A stretch of DNA of 64,000 bases from Oreohelix idahoensis (Eukaryota > Mollusca > Gastropoda > Stylommatophora > Oreohelicidae): assembly GCA_024509875.1 (NCBI GenBank), contig JAMPIV010009923.1, forward strand, positions 49,745-113,744, given 5' to 3'. Under the pieces are notes generated by a model. The model saw nothing but the letters and a program-made list of their open reading frames with translations, made no database searches and was not told the DNA's origin. This document shows, piece by piece, positions 43,128 to 53,632 of this stretch (position 1 is its first letter; each line of letters starts with the position of its first letter). Position numbers and translations under genes: made by a program.

Positions 43128-44028
43128 GAAGGTACATCCTTCTTGTTTTCAGGGACCGTGGTCTTGATGGTATTGAGCAGCACCTGGTCAGAGCTTTGCT
43201 GAATCCAGAGTCGGACAGCATACTCCTTGGTCCATTTAGCTATCAGTGAGGGGTCTCCAGAGCCCAGGGGAGAAATCGAGCAGAGGAGTCTTTTCCTGCC
43301 GCCATCACGCAAGATAAGCTGATGTGGCCAGCTGAGCTCAACATTATGTACCCCCATCTTAAAATGACATTGTAAAAATAACATTAAGAGGGGAATTAAA
43401 TTGTTTTAATATCAGGAACTGAGAACATCTCCAATACTAGTTCCAATAAAGACAAACTATTGAAGTCATGATGACAAATACCAACAGAGCTTGAACAAAA
43501 CAAAACCAGTATTACCTCATATTAACACTACACAACTGACACACATAGGATACCAGTAATAATATATGTCACTACAGGAATCATATTAATAAATTCTGTA
43601 CATATAACTTGTAATTAAAATTGATTGTGATTCCTGGTTCCCTTTGTATTTGAATCAGGACACATATACATTCATGACAGCAATGAATACATATTGTTAT
43701 TTGAAAAGTTATCAGTGACTCCTTTAAGATATCCTTGTAGAGTGTTTTATGTATGTGAGTGTCACAGTGTTGTCAAGTGTAGTGGAATAAATTAAATTGT
43801 TTATCTGTCTGTTGTTGTTTTGACTTACACTTCATCATACACATACCCTAGACATATAACGTAGTCATCACACTATTCCAGAATAATTCTGACTGAGGTA
43901 TACATATGTGGCAGCAAGTAAGGTTATATATAATACACTACTCTTATTAGATATATATACCTTCACAGCTGATCTCAGTCAGTACACTAAGTCCCCTATA
44001 AATATTTATAACATCCCACTTCACCACA
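43128..44028 (+). repeat. Element C 5' LTR, right part
   Basis: Begins with the duplicated 176 bp (43128-43303) and continues colinearly with the 3' LTR of C (49402 onward) to 44028, ending CACCACA, then the leader TATATTGGGGTCTCGCTCTT. The terminal about 130 bp match the end of the solo LTR at 59867. A short frame at 43908-44114 lies across the LTR end and is not a gene. Confidence 0.88.
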
Positions 44029-44232
44029 TATATTGGGGTCTCGCTCTTGGGATTTTGAATCTTTACCTATTAAAAATAGTGGGGGTAATTCACTTCAGGG
44101 AATATAAGAATTAAAAGGTATCCTTGGGTGGAATTAAATAAGGTTGAGCTCACGGTGCCTGTGTTGTCCATTAGATATATATTTAGAGATTGAATTGTTG
44201 GTTAGACATTGTATAAATTTACCTGATAGACA

Positions 44233-45753
44233 ATGGCGGACCTGGCCAAATTTCGATCTGCTGCTGTTCAGACTGCAAAAGAGTTAGGATTAGATGGGCA
44301 AGTTATGGTTGCCTATGTCACTACGGAATGTGACAAATTTATTGAACGCGAAGAAAGAAGGTTTGAAGCCGAAAGAAAGTTAGAGGCTGAAAGGGAAATT
44401 AAGAAGTTACAATTTGAGGCTGAGGCTGAGACTAAGAGGTTGCAGATTGAGGCTGAGGCTAAGAAATTGGAAGCAGAAGAAAGAAGATTGACTGCAGAAA
44501 GGGAAGAGAAGAAATTAACTGCAGAAAGGGAAGCAGAAGAAAGAAGATTGACTGCAGAAAGGGAAGAGAAGAAATTAGCTGCAGAAAGGGAAGAGAAGAA
44601 ATTAGCTGCAGAAAGGGAAGCAGAAGATAAAAGATTACAAAGGGAACATGAGTTACGACTAAGGGAGTTTGAGTTTCAGGGCCATGCTCCTGAAAATGGT
44701 GCCAGTCCCTTTGCCTCTGATGCCACTGCTAGCCAAGGAGCCTCAACCTCAGCTATGAATTTTCATTTAGATCATTTTGTTGAGAAAGACGATGATATAG
44801 AGAGCTATCTAAATAGGTATGAACTATTAGCTACCACGTATGGGTTAGAGAGAGAGAGGTGGAGCTTAAAGTTATCTCAAGGACTTCGTGGGGCAGCTTA
44901 TGAAGTTTTTGCAAAAATGAGCAGAGGTGATCAGGAAAATTATGACATGCTAAAGCAGGCTCTTTTGTTAAGGTATGAAAAGAATGCAGAATTTTATAGG
45001 AAAAAATTTAGGAATGCTAAACTACTGTCAGGTGAAACCTATCACCAGTTCTCTGCACGAATAGAGACATACTTGGAGAAATGGACTTCTCTGGGGAAAA
45101 CCCAAGATCTTAAGGAAATGGTCCTTATAGAGCAATTAAGAGAGTCCATGGCTCCAGACCTGAGAAAGTTTCTCATGGAACAAGGTGCAGAGAGGCTGGG
45201 TGAGTTGCTAAATGTTGCTGAAAGGTATCAAGCAGCTCAAGCAGAGGTAACAGGTAATAAAAAGAAACAAGTGGATAACTTTAGGGCACCACAGAACTTT
45301 AATAAATTTGATCCTAGGGATCAAAACAAAGGTAAGCACCAGTTTGATAGGCCACGGTATGAAAATAAAAATAAATTCCCACAATTCGATGAAAGGAAAT
45401 ATGATGAAAGAAAATCTTTCAACCAAGGAAAAAGGTGGTGTAAGAATTGTCAGATGGACAATCATGACACTGACCGTTGCAGAAGGAAACCTGTGTATAT
45501 GGCAACCCTTCAGGTCAGGTCGACCTCAAGACAGGAGGAGGATATTATGTTAGATACCACTCCAGAAGAGATGAGGAAGGCACAGGCTGGGGATAAAACA
45601 CTCAAGCCTTGTTTCAGAAAATTGTCAACTTGTCATACAACTCCAGGCAAGGGAGATTTTTACATGAAAAACAAGTTGATGTATAGGAAGACTGGAGCTA
45701 GATCCAAAGGTCAGGGACAGCTGGTACTTCCTAAAAGATATAGGGCAGACTAA
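44233..45753 (+). CDS. Element C: gag fused past a deleted protease
   Basis: 506-residue open frame starting MADLAKFRSA. Coiled coil about 35-147 with eight-residue AEREEKKL-type repeats at 84-130; SCAN-like capsid about 178-335; basic Gln/Asn-rich 345-400; CCHC knuckle C403, C406, H411, C416. Directly after RRKP (420) the frame jumps to VYMATLQVRS, which in B follows the protease, so about 430 bp including the active site are deleted in frame. The frame then covers LKPCFRKL and YRKTG and stops at a TAA (45751-45753) where B2 has TTA. Gag may still be made; no protease is encoded here. Confidence 0.9.
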   Translation: MADLAKFRSAAVQTAKELGLDGQVMVAYVTTECDKFIEREERRFEAERKLEAEREIKKLQFEAEAETKRLQIEAEAKKLEAEERRLTAEREEKKLTAEREAEERRLTAEREEKKLAAEREEKKLAAEREAEDKRLQREHELRLREFEFQGHAPENGASPFASDATASQGASTSAMNFHLDHFVEKDDDIESYLNRYELLATTYGLERERWSLKLSQGLRGAAYEVFAKMSRGDQENYDMLKQALLLRYEKNAEFYRKKFRNAKLLSGETYHQFSARIETYLEKWTSLGKTQDLKEMVLIEQLRESMAPDLRKFLMEQGAERLGELLNVAERYQAAQAEVTGNKKKQVDNFRAPQNFNKFDPRDQNKGKHQFDRPRYENKNKFPQFDERKYDERKSFNQGKRWCKNCQMDNHDTDRCRRKPVYMATLQVRSTSRQEEDIMLDTTPEEMRKAQAGDKTLKPCFRKLSTCHTTPGKGDFYMKNKLMYRKTGARSKGQGQLVLPKRYRAD

Positions 45754-46324
45754 ATAAGGAGCCTACATGTGAAACCAGATGGGGACCATGAGAAGATAGG
45801 TACCATCATTCAAAAGGTGGCTCACAATTATTATTGGCCCAAAGCAAGATGGGACATTGAGAATTTTGTAGAAAGGTGTAGCATAGCACATGAGGGAACA
45901 CCCACAAGTGGGAACATTGATCAGGACCTGGACACGCCACGGGGCAAAATTAGGCCTGATAATAAAAAGAAAAATAGATTTGATAAAGTGGACCAAATGG
46001 AATGGGAAGCCCCTTTTCACGGACAAGCTTCATTTAACTGTTTTACAATGGCCACTATGCGGAGAGTGCAAAAAGATGTCTTACCCCAGGATAAGCCGAA
46101 AATCCCTCAATCGGACTTAAACAAACTGGAGGAAGAGGATGTGGAGAGGAAATCTCTCATCAAGAATTTTAAGTGGGGAGAAAGCCCCAAAAGAAAAAAT
46201 TGGTAGCGGTCGTTTTGTGAATGATAATTCTGGGAGGAAAAATCATCACTATAAAGCTTCGAGTGGAAGAGACCATACCGGTGCATGGACAAATAGGTCC
46301 ACAAAATTAAAGGTCCATATGTAG
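45754..46324 (+). pseudogene. Module X in element C
   Basis: Homologous to 24136-24762 in B2: LHVKPDGDHEKIGT, YYWP, DIENFVERCS, HEGTPT, QDLDTPRG, MATMRRVQ, KLEEEDVERKS, LKWG, GSGRFVNDNS, HYKASSGRD and a final TAG at 46322-46324. The two differ at roughly a third or more of residues, yet motif order and the stop just before the shared integrase C-terminus are kept. The fourth zinc ligand is again missing (Ala instead of Cys). One extra A near 46195 shifts the frame within X. It lies in the gag frame after the stop at 45751. Confidence 0.75.
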
Positions 46325-47185
46325 CTTTGTTAAGAACGTGGACTGATGAAAAGGCAGAGGAAAACATTACATCTTCATACCAATATGTGAATGAGCTGAC
46401 CACTCGTTTAAAAACTGGCTGGAAACTTGCCAATGACAATTTGAAACAAGCCAGGAAGAAACATGCTGCCTATTATAACAGGAAGGCGAAAGACAGAAAT
46501 TTGGCTGTGGGAGAGAAAGTACTGCTTCTTTTGCCCGGGAGTCAGAATAAGTTACAAATTGGATGGCAGGGTCCATATACAGTTCTAGAGAAGGTGTCTA
46601 GAACAAATTATAAGATAGATAAGAAGGGGAAAGAAAAAATCTATCATGTGAATCTCCTGAAGAAATATTTGGAAAGAGAACATCAGGAAGAGACACACTT
46701 GTTGACCTTGTCCATCGCCATGGAGATGAAAAAGGAACCACTTTCATCATTTGAATATCCATTACACCCCTGTGAGACAGCAGCACAGGTGAAAATCAGT
46801 ACACATTTAACGAAAACTCAGAAAGAGAGAGTGCAACAGGTTCTAAATAATCATGCAGAGGTGTTAACAGACCGACCAGGGCATACAAACCTATTGGAAT
46901 ATGATATGAAACTGATAGACCCCACACCTGTCTGTATGAAACCATATTCGATTCCGTTTGCTAAGGAGAAAGCTTTGAAGGAAGAGATAGACTATCTGTT
47001 GAAGGAAGGAATTATTTCGCACAGTGAATCTTCGTATAGTTCCGGTGTTGTACTCTTAAGGAAGTCCTCTGGAGAACATAGACTCTGTATAGATTACAGG
47101 AGACTGAATGCTATTACAGAAGGACAGGTGGATCCATTGCCGGATACAAATCAGCTGTTTGCCAGACTAAATAAAGCTAATATTT
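46325..47185 (+). CDS. Element C: integrase C-terminus, linker and start of RT
   Basis: Frame 46327-47208 reads LRTWTDEKAEENI, the basic helix, GEKVLLLLPGS, IGWQGPYTVLEKV (GPY/F), YHVNLLKKYL, a linker and the RT fingers (LLRKSSGEHRLCIDYRRLN, DPLPDTNQLFARLNKA) before a 38-bp duplication destroys the frame. It is unbroken from the X boundary to that point and is -1 relative to X. It closely resembles B at the protein level with many substitutions. Confidence 0.85.
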
Positions 47186-47234
47186 CTCAAAAGTGTTTGC
47201 CAGACTAAATAAAGCTAAATATTTCTCAAAAGTG
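47158..47234 (+). repeat. 38-bp tandem duplication in the RT of element C
   Basis: TTTGCCAGACTAAATAAAGC... occurs at 47158-47195 and 47196-47234, the second copy with one extra A. It breaks the RT frame. Confidence 0.9.
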
Positions 47235-47394
47235 GATTTGAGTAAAGGATACTATCAGATTCCAGTAAAGCCTGAGGTTAGACCATACCTAGCTTTTAGT
47301 ACCTCAGAAGGACACTATGAGTTTAATAGATTGCCATTTGGATTGAAGAATGCGCCTAGTGTCTTCTCTAGAATGATGAGAAAATTGTTGGATG
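47193..47394 (+). pseudogene. Element C: RT palm fragment, truncated before the catalytic box
   Basis: After the duplication the frame gives VDLSKGYYQIP and LPFGLKNAPSVFSRMMRKLLD and then leaves B-like sequence near 47392. The catalytic DD box, thumb and all of RNase H are absent. This element cannot make its own RT. Confidence 0.88.
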
Positions 47395-47842
47395 TAAACA
47401 TTTCGGAGGAACGTAATGAATCCCTGAGTTGCCTCTTTGATTGAGGATATTCCGAATGTTTCATACAGGATAATAAGAAGATTATGGGATCCACTACGAA
47501 AACTCTGCTATCACCAGGTATATGTTATCTCCTCATAACGTACATTTTGAGGGAAATATAATGTTCTCTGGACATGTCATTGCGCAGACTCAGAGAAGAG
47601 AAATGGTGAATACGGGTTGCGAAGCAGCATTAAGACAAGCACTCACACTTGCGGCTGTTCAGTAACATAACCGAAATATATTATTGGTTGTAGAAGTCTG
47701 AGGCAGATTTCATGAGTAGTGCCTACTCTGAATGGACCCAACTACATAAAACCATGATAGCACCACAGCAGAGTAAAGTCAAGTTGACTTACATTTATCT
47801 ATGTGTATATAGAATAAAGGACTGACATGGGATGTCTGTTTT
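47395..47842 (+). other. Element C: orphan segment between truncated RT and PPT
   Basis: About 450 bp without similarity to the B elements. It begins after the RT break and ends at the polypurine tract. A short frame from 47562 (MFSGHVIAQTQRREM...) of 34 residues is present but unconvincing. It may be captured DNA or a rearranged remnant. Confidence 0.5.
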
Positions 47843-47853
47843 AAGAGGGGAGG
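47843..47853 (+). promoter_or_regulatory. Element C polypurine tract
   Basis: AAGAGGGGAGG immediately precedes the 3' LTR. Confidence 0.8.
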
Positions 47854-49903
47854 TGTCGTGAAATATTCTAATCCACATATATAAATTATCAGGTAAATAT
47901 AAAGCCTAATAAATACATATAATAAAGAAAAGAGAAATGGTAAAAGAACAGTGCTGTCACAAAGAATGTACTCGAAATCCCCTTTGTTTTATGCTTCGTC
48001 TGCAAATTGTAACGTTTCCACGTTAAATATAAGCCACTGCATAAATACAAGCGTTTCCACAACACATTAAAACGGGTATTGCATTTCTAAGAAAAACATT
48101 GAGAGGCACACTGCGTAATGACCTAATTAATCCTAACATTAATTATACTACGTTACCAAAACGAACGAACAGATGGACTCAAATAGAAAGAGAGAGGGGC
48201 GAATGTAAATCAGGAACGCATGCAAAATTAAACACGCGTCTCGCTATTAATGCCACCCCAACAAGCGTAACGCGATACACAATTACTACTATCACGCGTG
48301 TAAGGCCACATGCACTAACTTTTTTTTTCAGACGGACAGTGATAAAAACACTAACCTTCCCAGAGTTAGGTTTCAAAAAACCTGGAAAACGCTTATTAGA
48401 AAAGATAACATTAGATGGGTTTACGTTTGAAAACATTACAGTACCCAGACAGCACATCTTCGAAACAGGAGGTAGAAGAAATTGCATATTTTGAACGCAG
48501 CCACTTAGCTCTTTTAAATTTGTATATTTGGGTTCCTTAGGGCTTGCTGACAAAGAATATGTAAAACGTTACGCAAATAGTCTAGGAATTAACAAGTTAT
48601 AGCCAAAATAAAATGATGGTGCTGTCAGACAACACCCAAAATCAGAATCGCTCAGTGGTAGATTTTTTTAAACCACCATTGTACGGGAAATGGGCCACAA
48701 GTTACATTTGAACTGATTGGCTGGAATGATATGTAAGGCTAAACACGATTAGTCGGACTATAAATGCTATCCTTGGTTGTTAGGGGAGACGTAGGAAGGT
48801 AAAATTTTTTCAAACACTTGTCGAAACGTGGCTCCATTGGCCAGACTCGCTGATATAATCACTTAGGAGCGTTAGTTCGAGACCACTAGTTCAAATAAGC
48901 TTGATAAAGCAACAGTGCGTTGAAGCCAGCTCATATTTTTGCTAAATAAAAGCCTGGAACATAAGCAGATGGGAATTTGTGCCAGTATTTGTGCCAGAAT
49001 TCATTGCTAGTCAACGTATCTGTGTTTATTTCCATGAATTGTGGTAAGCTTGAAACATTCAGTATCTTTTAATGAAAATTGAATGTGAATTGTTAATTTA
49101 TGCCTGTATATATGTGTAGTTCAGTAGCAAACATGATGTAAAGCCTATAATGCTCCAGCCTGAACAGAAGGTGTCGGAGGAAAGTAAAACTGCATGGAAT
49201 GGCCAAACAGTACACTGACACCTAGATGATTGACTAGAAAGAAATAATGCTGGAAGTGCAGAGGCGTAGTAACCATTAAGGAGGTTAATACTGGTATATA
49301 GTATTTCAGATGAAGCTGACAGTTGGCCTAACGCTCTGAACTCAATGTTTGTGATGTATTGTGCTCAGTGTAGAACTAGAGTATCAATTAGTTATGAAGT
49401 AGAAGGTACATCCTTCTTGTTTCAGGGACCGTGGTCTTGACGTTATTGAGCAGCACCTGGTCAGAGCTTTGCTGAATCCAGAGTCGGACAGCATACTCCT
49501 TGGTCCATTTAGCTATCAGTGAGGTGTCTCCAGAGCACAGGGGAGAAATCGAGCAGAGGAGTCTTTTCCTGCCGCCATCACGCAAGATAAGCTGATGTGG
49601 CCAGCTGAGCTCAACATTATGTACCCCCCATCTTAAAATGACATTGTAAAAATAACATTAAGAGGGGAATTAAATTGTTTTAATATCAGGAACTGAGAAC
49701 ATCTCCAATACTAGTTCCAATAAAGACAAACTATTGAAGTCATGATGACAAATACCAACAGAGCTTGAACAAAACAAAACCAGTATTACCTCATATTACT
49801 ACTACACAACTGACACACATAGGATACTTTTAATAATATATGTCACTACAATATTCATATTGATAAATTCTGTACTTATAACTTGTAATTAAAATTGATT
49901 GTG
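47854..49903 (+). repeat. Element C 3' LTR, truncated
   Basis: Starts TGTCGTGAAATATTC and matches the split 5' LTR until AAAATTGATTGTG at 49903, then diverges; about 400 bp of the LTR end are missing. It contains one copy of the 176-bp segment (49402-49576) with no insertion. A patch at about 48015-48098 is unlike the 5' LTR. Confidence 0.9.
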
Positions 49904-51989
49904 TTATGTTTCATCATAGATCTCGGTTTGGGAGAAGAAAATATAGTCTTATATAACTTAGCTTCCACATTGCTGAAATGTTGGTGCTGCTGGTTCCGTC
50001 ACTTCGTCTCTGTGGCAAGGGCATGTCTCCAAAGGATTCTGGGGGTAACTGCTTCAGGTCAAGGCAGGGATCTTCACCACCCGTGGGATGTAGGTCTCAT
50101 GTGTCGATCTCGAACCACAGACTAGTATGGCTGGTAACGTGAGTAGAACCTCAAGTGGTCTCTCCAATCCGTACCACTAACTGGTAGCGAATAAAAGAAC
50201 ACATTCCGCTGCTAAGTATTTTTTTTCCTGATTTAGGTCAGGCGCCTATCCCTGCTGTCCGTCACCGATGTTTTTATCAGAATTCGTACTCTCCCTGAGC
50301 GTATATCATATAACTCAGGGGATCTGATGAAAAATCACCATTCTTTTAGTTAATGTAATGAAATAATTTCAACTGGACAGCGGCAAGTAGCTTGTGCCTG
50401 AAGGAACAACTTTAAGCATACATACAACTCATTACAAATGATAATATACATATGATGTCATCATTATCTACTTCCTTTTTCCACTTGGAGTCTGGGATTA
50501 CCTCTGCTTTTGGTTCTTCCGTGAGAATTAGCATGAAGCAATCACCAGCGCTTGCTGTGGTGGTTCGTGAATGTATCCTTTTTACATGCTGAGGTTGCCA
50601 GCCTCGTATGAATCTTTAACACTATTAGCTAGTATAAACCAGTAAAATTCAAAGTATAAAAATATGTACAACTCACCCTAGTAACGAGGCAAATCTTAGA
50701 CGTCTTGCTCAGGTAAATAGTTTTGACAACGCAACACAGATGCCTCGAACACATGTCTGGGATATTATTTCTTATTCTAGAATTCATCTGTGACTTGTGA
50801 GTAGTTTCTGTAGGAGTCCGGTTCCGTATTAATATTGGCGAGTTTTCTTTTCCAGTGGATAAAAGATGCTCTAATACGTTTTTTCCGTTCCCAAAAATTC
50901 AGAATCCTGACTCTATTCTTTCCTGTGGCGAGATCCGAGCTGTCTACTTGTAACAATTTCAGGAATGCAGTGTCGTATGCTAGATGTTCTACGTTATATC
51001 GTAGTTCTCGACATACGCTTTCTGCATGGTGTTCTAACAAATCTTCCAATCGCGTGAATGTTATCCGCCTCTAAACTTTTAAGTCAATAATATTTGAAAG
51101 TTCATATTATGAAAACTTTCTCTCATGCAGTATTCTGTGTTACTCATGCGTTTGAAAATGTCAAACATTCATCCTCCGTATATGGAGTTGCTACATCCGA
51201 CAATTCTTGGTAATGTTTACGTTACAACGTCTTACATTTTTCCTGATCATAACCTTGTTGTCCGGAAGTTTCCTTACATCATTCGTCCTGCTCGCTCCTC
51301 CAGATGTCTTCCAAGATTGCGTTTATCTATAATCACCTAACCCTGCCGTCGAGTCTGAAGTAATTATGCAATCTTAAGCAAACACTTCATGCTCGTATTT
51401 ACCTGGCGTCAATGTGGTATTATCACGTTTTAGGGACTCAATTAATATCTCAGAGATGGGCGATACGCTTGTCTGGCCATGTCATGCATCGAAGCGTGAA
51501 ACATGAACAATGACAGTATGTAAAAAAGAGTGTGCTAACACTAGAATAATGCACCTAATTCAGTACGCACAACAAATATAGTTCAATACTGCCGGAGAGG
51601 AGAAGAGAGCACACATACTATGTTACAACATAGACCTACAACTGGATTACTATGTACGAGTAACTTTATTCCCTGACACCTAGGTAAATAATGTTAACAC
51701 TGGAAAAATCATAATCATTTTCCTTTGCGCTCCTAACGGAGCATAGAGCCACCATTGTATCTGGTTCTCATGCAGAAAGCTTGTACTAAACATTCACATG
51801 CTCTTGCAGCAGTAAATTCTGTGTCAGTTTGATTTACGTAAAGAGGCTGTAAGCCTCATGCTCCACCTCATTATTCGCCTTGTACGACATAGACCCTTAT
51901 AAACTGTGCATGGGGCATAAATGGAAATACGACTGAATAATAATTATAGGCAGAAGGAAATCAACAGCATTTATAGCCAGACCGAGCGT
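49904..51989. other. No recognised gene
   Basis: One - strand frame, 50777-51049 (90 residues, MEDLLEHHAESVC..., with a basic ERKKRIRASF stretch), has protein-like composition but no family I recognise and no supporting neighbour. No repeats were recognised. Confidence 0.3.
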
Positions 51990-52212
51990 CGGTTGATAGC
52001 GTGGTTATGGCGCTTGCTTTTCAAGCAAAGTTACTGGGTTCGGAACCAGTCTTCACAGCTGCAAATGGGTACCTGACTCTGCTCTTGATTTAGCGAGGGT
52101 AGAGGCCGCGAAGAAGAGAACCGGCTACCCCACCTAATAAAACTGAGATCTAGTGTAGTAAAGACTCTAGCACTTCACTCCCCAACGGCCATATCTTATA
52201 ATGGGAATACCA
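51990..52212 (+). mobile_element. tRNA-derived SINE (copy 3)
   Basis: tRNA-like head with a good B-box (GGTTCGGAACC near 52038), then CAGCTGCAAATGGGTACCTG and GAGGCCGCGAAGAAGAGAAC, and a 3' part with AAGACTCTAGCACTTCACTC as in copy 1. Same family as 17976-18224. Confidence 0.85.
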
Positions 52213-53557
52213 TTACATAAATATCCAGACCTGTCACAGTTACAAAACTAATATGACGTAAATGCAGCTAAGTTTAGTATATTTTATGCGTAATTTCATT
52301 GATTACTTTTTCGCAGTATACCACACAGTCGTGAATCCTCAAGTTCTTACATTCAACCGACAGGCTAATAGCAAGCAATATTCGTTGAACAGGAAATCGA
52401 TGATTGGCCCCGCCCCTTCCTGCCTACATATTTTCCCCCTCCAATAGAAACCGGAAAGACGCTACGTACTCGTTGTTAACTTGATATCGGCAAAAACGTA
52501 AGACGTGTTACTCTCCGAAGCTAGTGCGGAATAGACGTGTTAGAAATGACAGTCAACACAAGATTTATCTTCCCTGCTCATATATAAAAATTATACAGTC
52601 AACGTATTCAGTTGGACTCGTCTGTACGAGTTTACATTTGTGTTGAATGGTGGCACTAGATTACAGACGCGTATCATTAGATTCAGAATGCACTAGCTGC
52701 ATCTTCTTCTTCTGTGGTTGATGCCGAGAAATGACAACGTGACAACTCCGGCACCCGCAGCGTGGGCTGTCAATCAAATCTCGGGCAAAAACAAGATCTC
52801 ACTCGCTAAGGCAGACGACCTAATCAAATTATCTTGTCTCCGCGAGCGTTGGAGAGCCCACGGATTAGGCTAATCCCCCCCAGCAAACAGAAAAGAATAG
52901 TCTGCTGGAATGAAAGCGATCAAAAACTGCCACGATGAATGACTAAAAGATTACAGCGGGACCGTCGGAAAAGTCCACACGTTCTATAGGTCCAGGACAT
53001 TGATTTTGGTACTACATTTCGAAGTATATTTTATCACAGATAATTTTTTTTTTTTTTTAATTTGAAATAAAGGTACCCGAATAAATGCGCTTGTTTTTTC
53101 AACTCTCGCCAAATCTTCTGTTAAAAATTTAACCCACGCACAAAAGTAATAGAAATTAATACGCCACCCACCGCCTTACAACTCTTTCCACGAAAAGTAA
53201 TAGAAATTAATACGCCACCCACCGCCTTACAACTCTTTCCACGTGAGTTAACGCAGAGGCACGGATATCAATCACAAGAGAGCGGCTAGCTACGGCACTA
53301 TGTCGCAAGCGGTCGGGAGAAGTGATGAGGTCAACAGCTAGGCCACTTTTCTAAGACAGTGCCTTCAGGTGCTGCCAAAACTTCAAGCCTTGGAATACGG
53401 ACTTAGAATAAAGTAGACAGACGGATTCGTCGGCTGGAAATAGAAATTGTTACAAGAAATTCAGACTTTCAAAATCGTTCCGTTAACTTGAAGCTGATCA
53501 GCTGAGTTGTTAGTTGAAAAAGTCTAGATGATTCTGTTTTGACATTTGAGGTGGCAA
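52213..53557. other. No gene; 51-bp tandem duplication inside
   Basis: Contains an exact 51-bp tandem duplication (53142-53192 and 53193-53243, starting AAAAGTAATAGAAATTAATA) and a T-run at 53047-53060. No coding signal was recognised. Confidence 0.45.
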
Positions 53558-53632
53558 CGTTCAAAGACGAAAATGTACATTTTGTTCATTGGTGAGGTTT
53601 GCGAATATAAAAGGATTGGTGTGTGTGAATCT
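53558..53632. repeat. 75-bp direct repeat flanking the non-LTR element, left copy
   Basis: Begins CGTTCAAAGACGAAAA and ends GTGTGTGTGAATCT. The right copy is 55085-55159 with a single difference. Confidence 0.93.

Larger units (their letters stand above)
32238..49903 (+). mobile_element. Element C: Gmr1-like element lacking PR, INT core and RNase H, with B1 nested in its 5' LTR
   Basis: The 5' LTR begins at 32238, is split by B1 (33958-43127) and ends at 44028. The internal part 44029-47853 holds gag, module X, integrase C-terminus and a partial RT. A polypurine tract leads to the 3' LTR at 47854, which is cut short at 49903. The 3' LTR is uninterrupted and provides the empty site for the B1 insertion. 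Coding losses are in-frame or clean, so C looks like a gag-bearing dependent element rather than a randomly decayed copy, though it also has later point breaks. Confidence 0.88.

Noticed and set aside
33958..43303. The 176-bp flanking repeat as an ordinary target-site duplication
   Set aside because: Its 4% divergence far exceeds that of the B1 LTRs, and length is far beyond the 4-6 bp of LTR elements; kept as an unusual finding instead.
48099..48553. 124-131-codon frames in the C 3' LTR
   Set aside because: Both strands are open over the same LTR stretch and the frame is broken in the other LTR copy at 32540-32934.
50777..51049. 90-residue - strand frame as a host exon
   Set aside because: No splice context, motif or repeat support; mentioned only within the gene-free stretch.
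52680..52960. GC-richer block starting CTTCTTCTTCTGTGG as another non-LTR 3' end
   Set aside because: It starts with a TTC-repeat as an antisense tail would, but the adjoining sequence does not match the GGGYGAACGAAG tail and no duplication was found.
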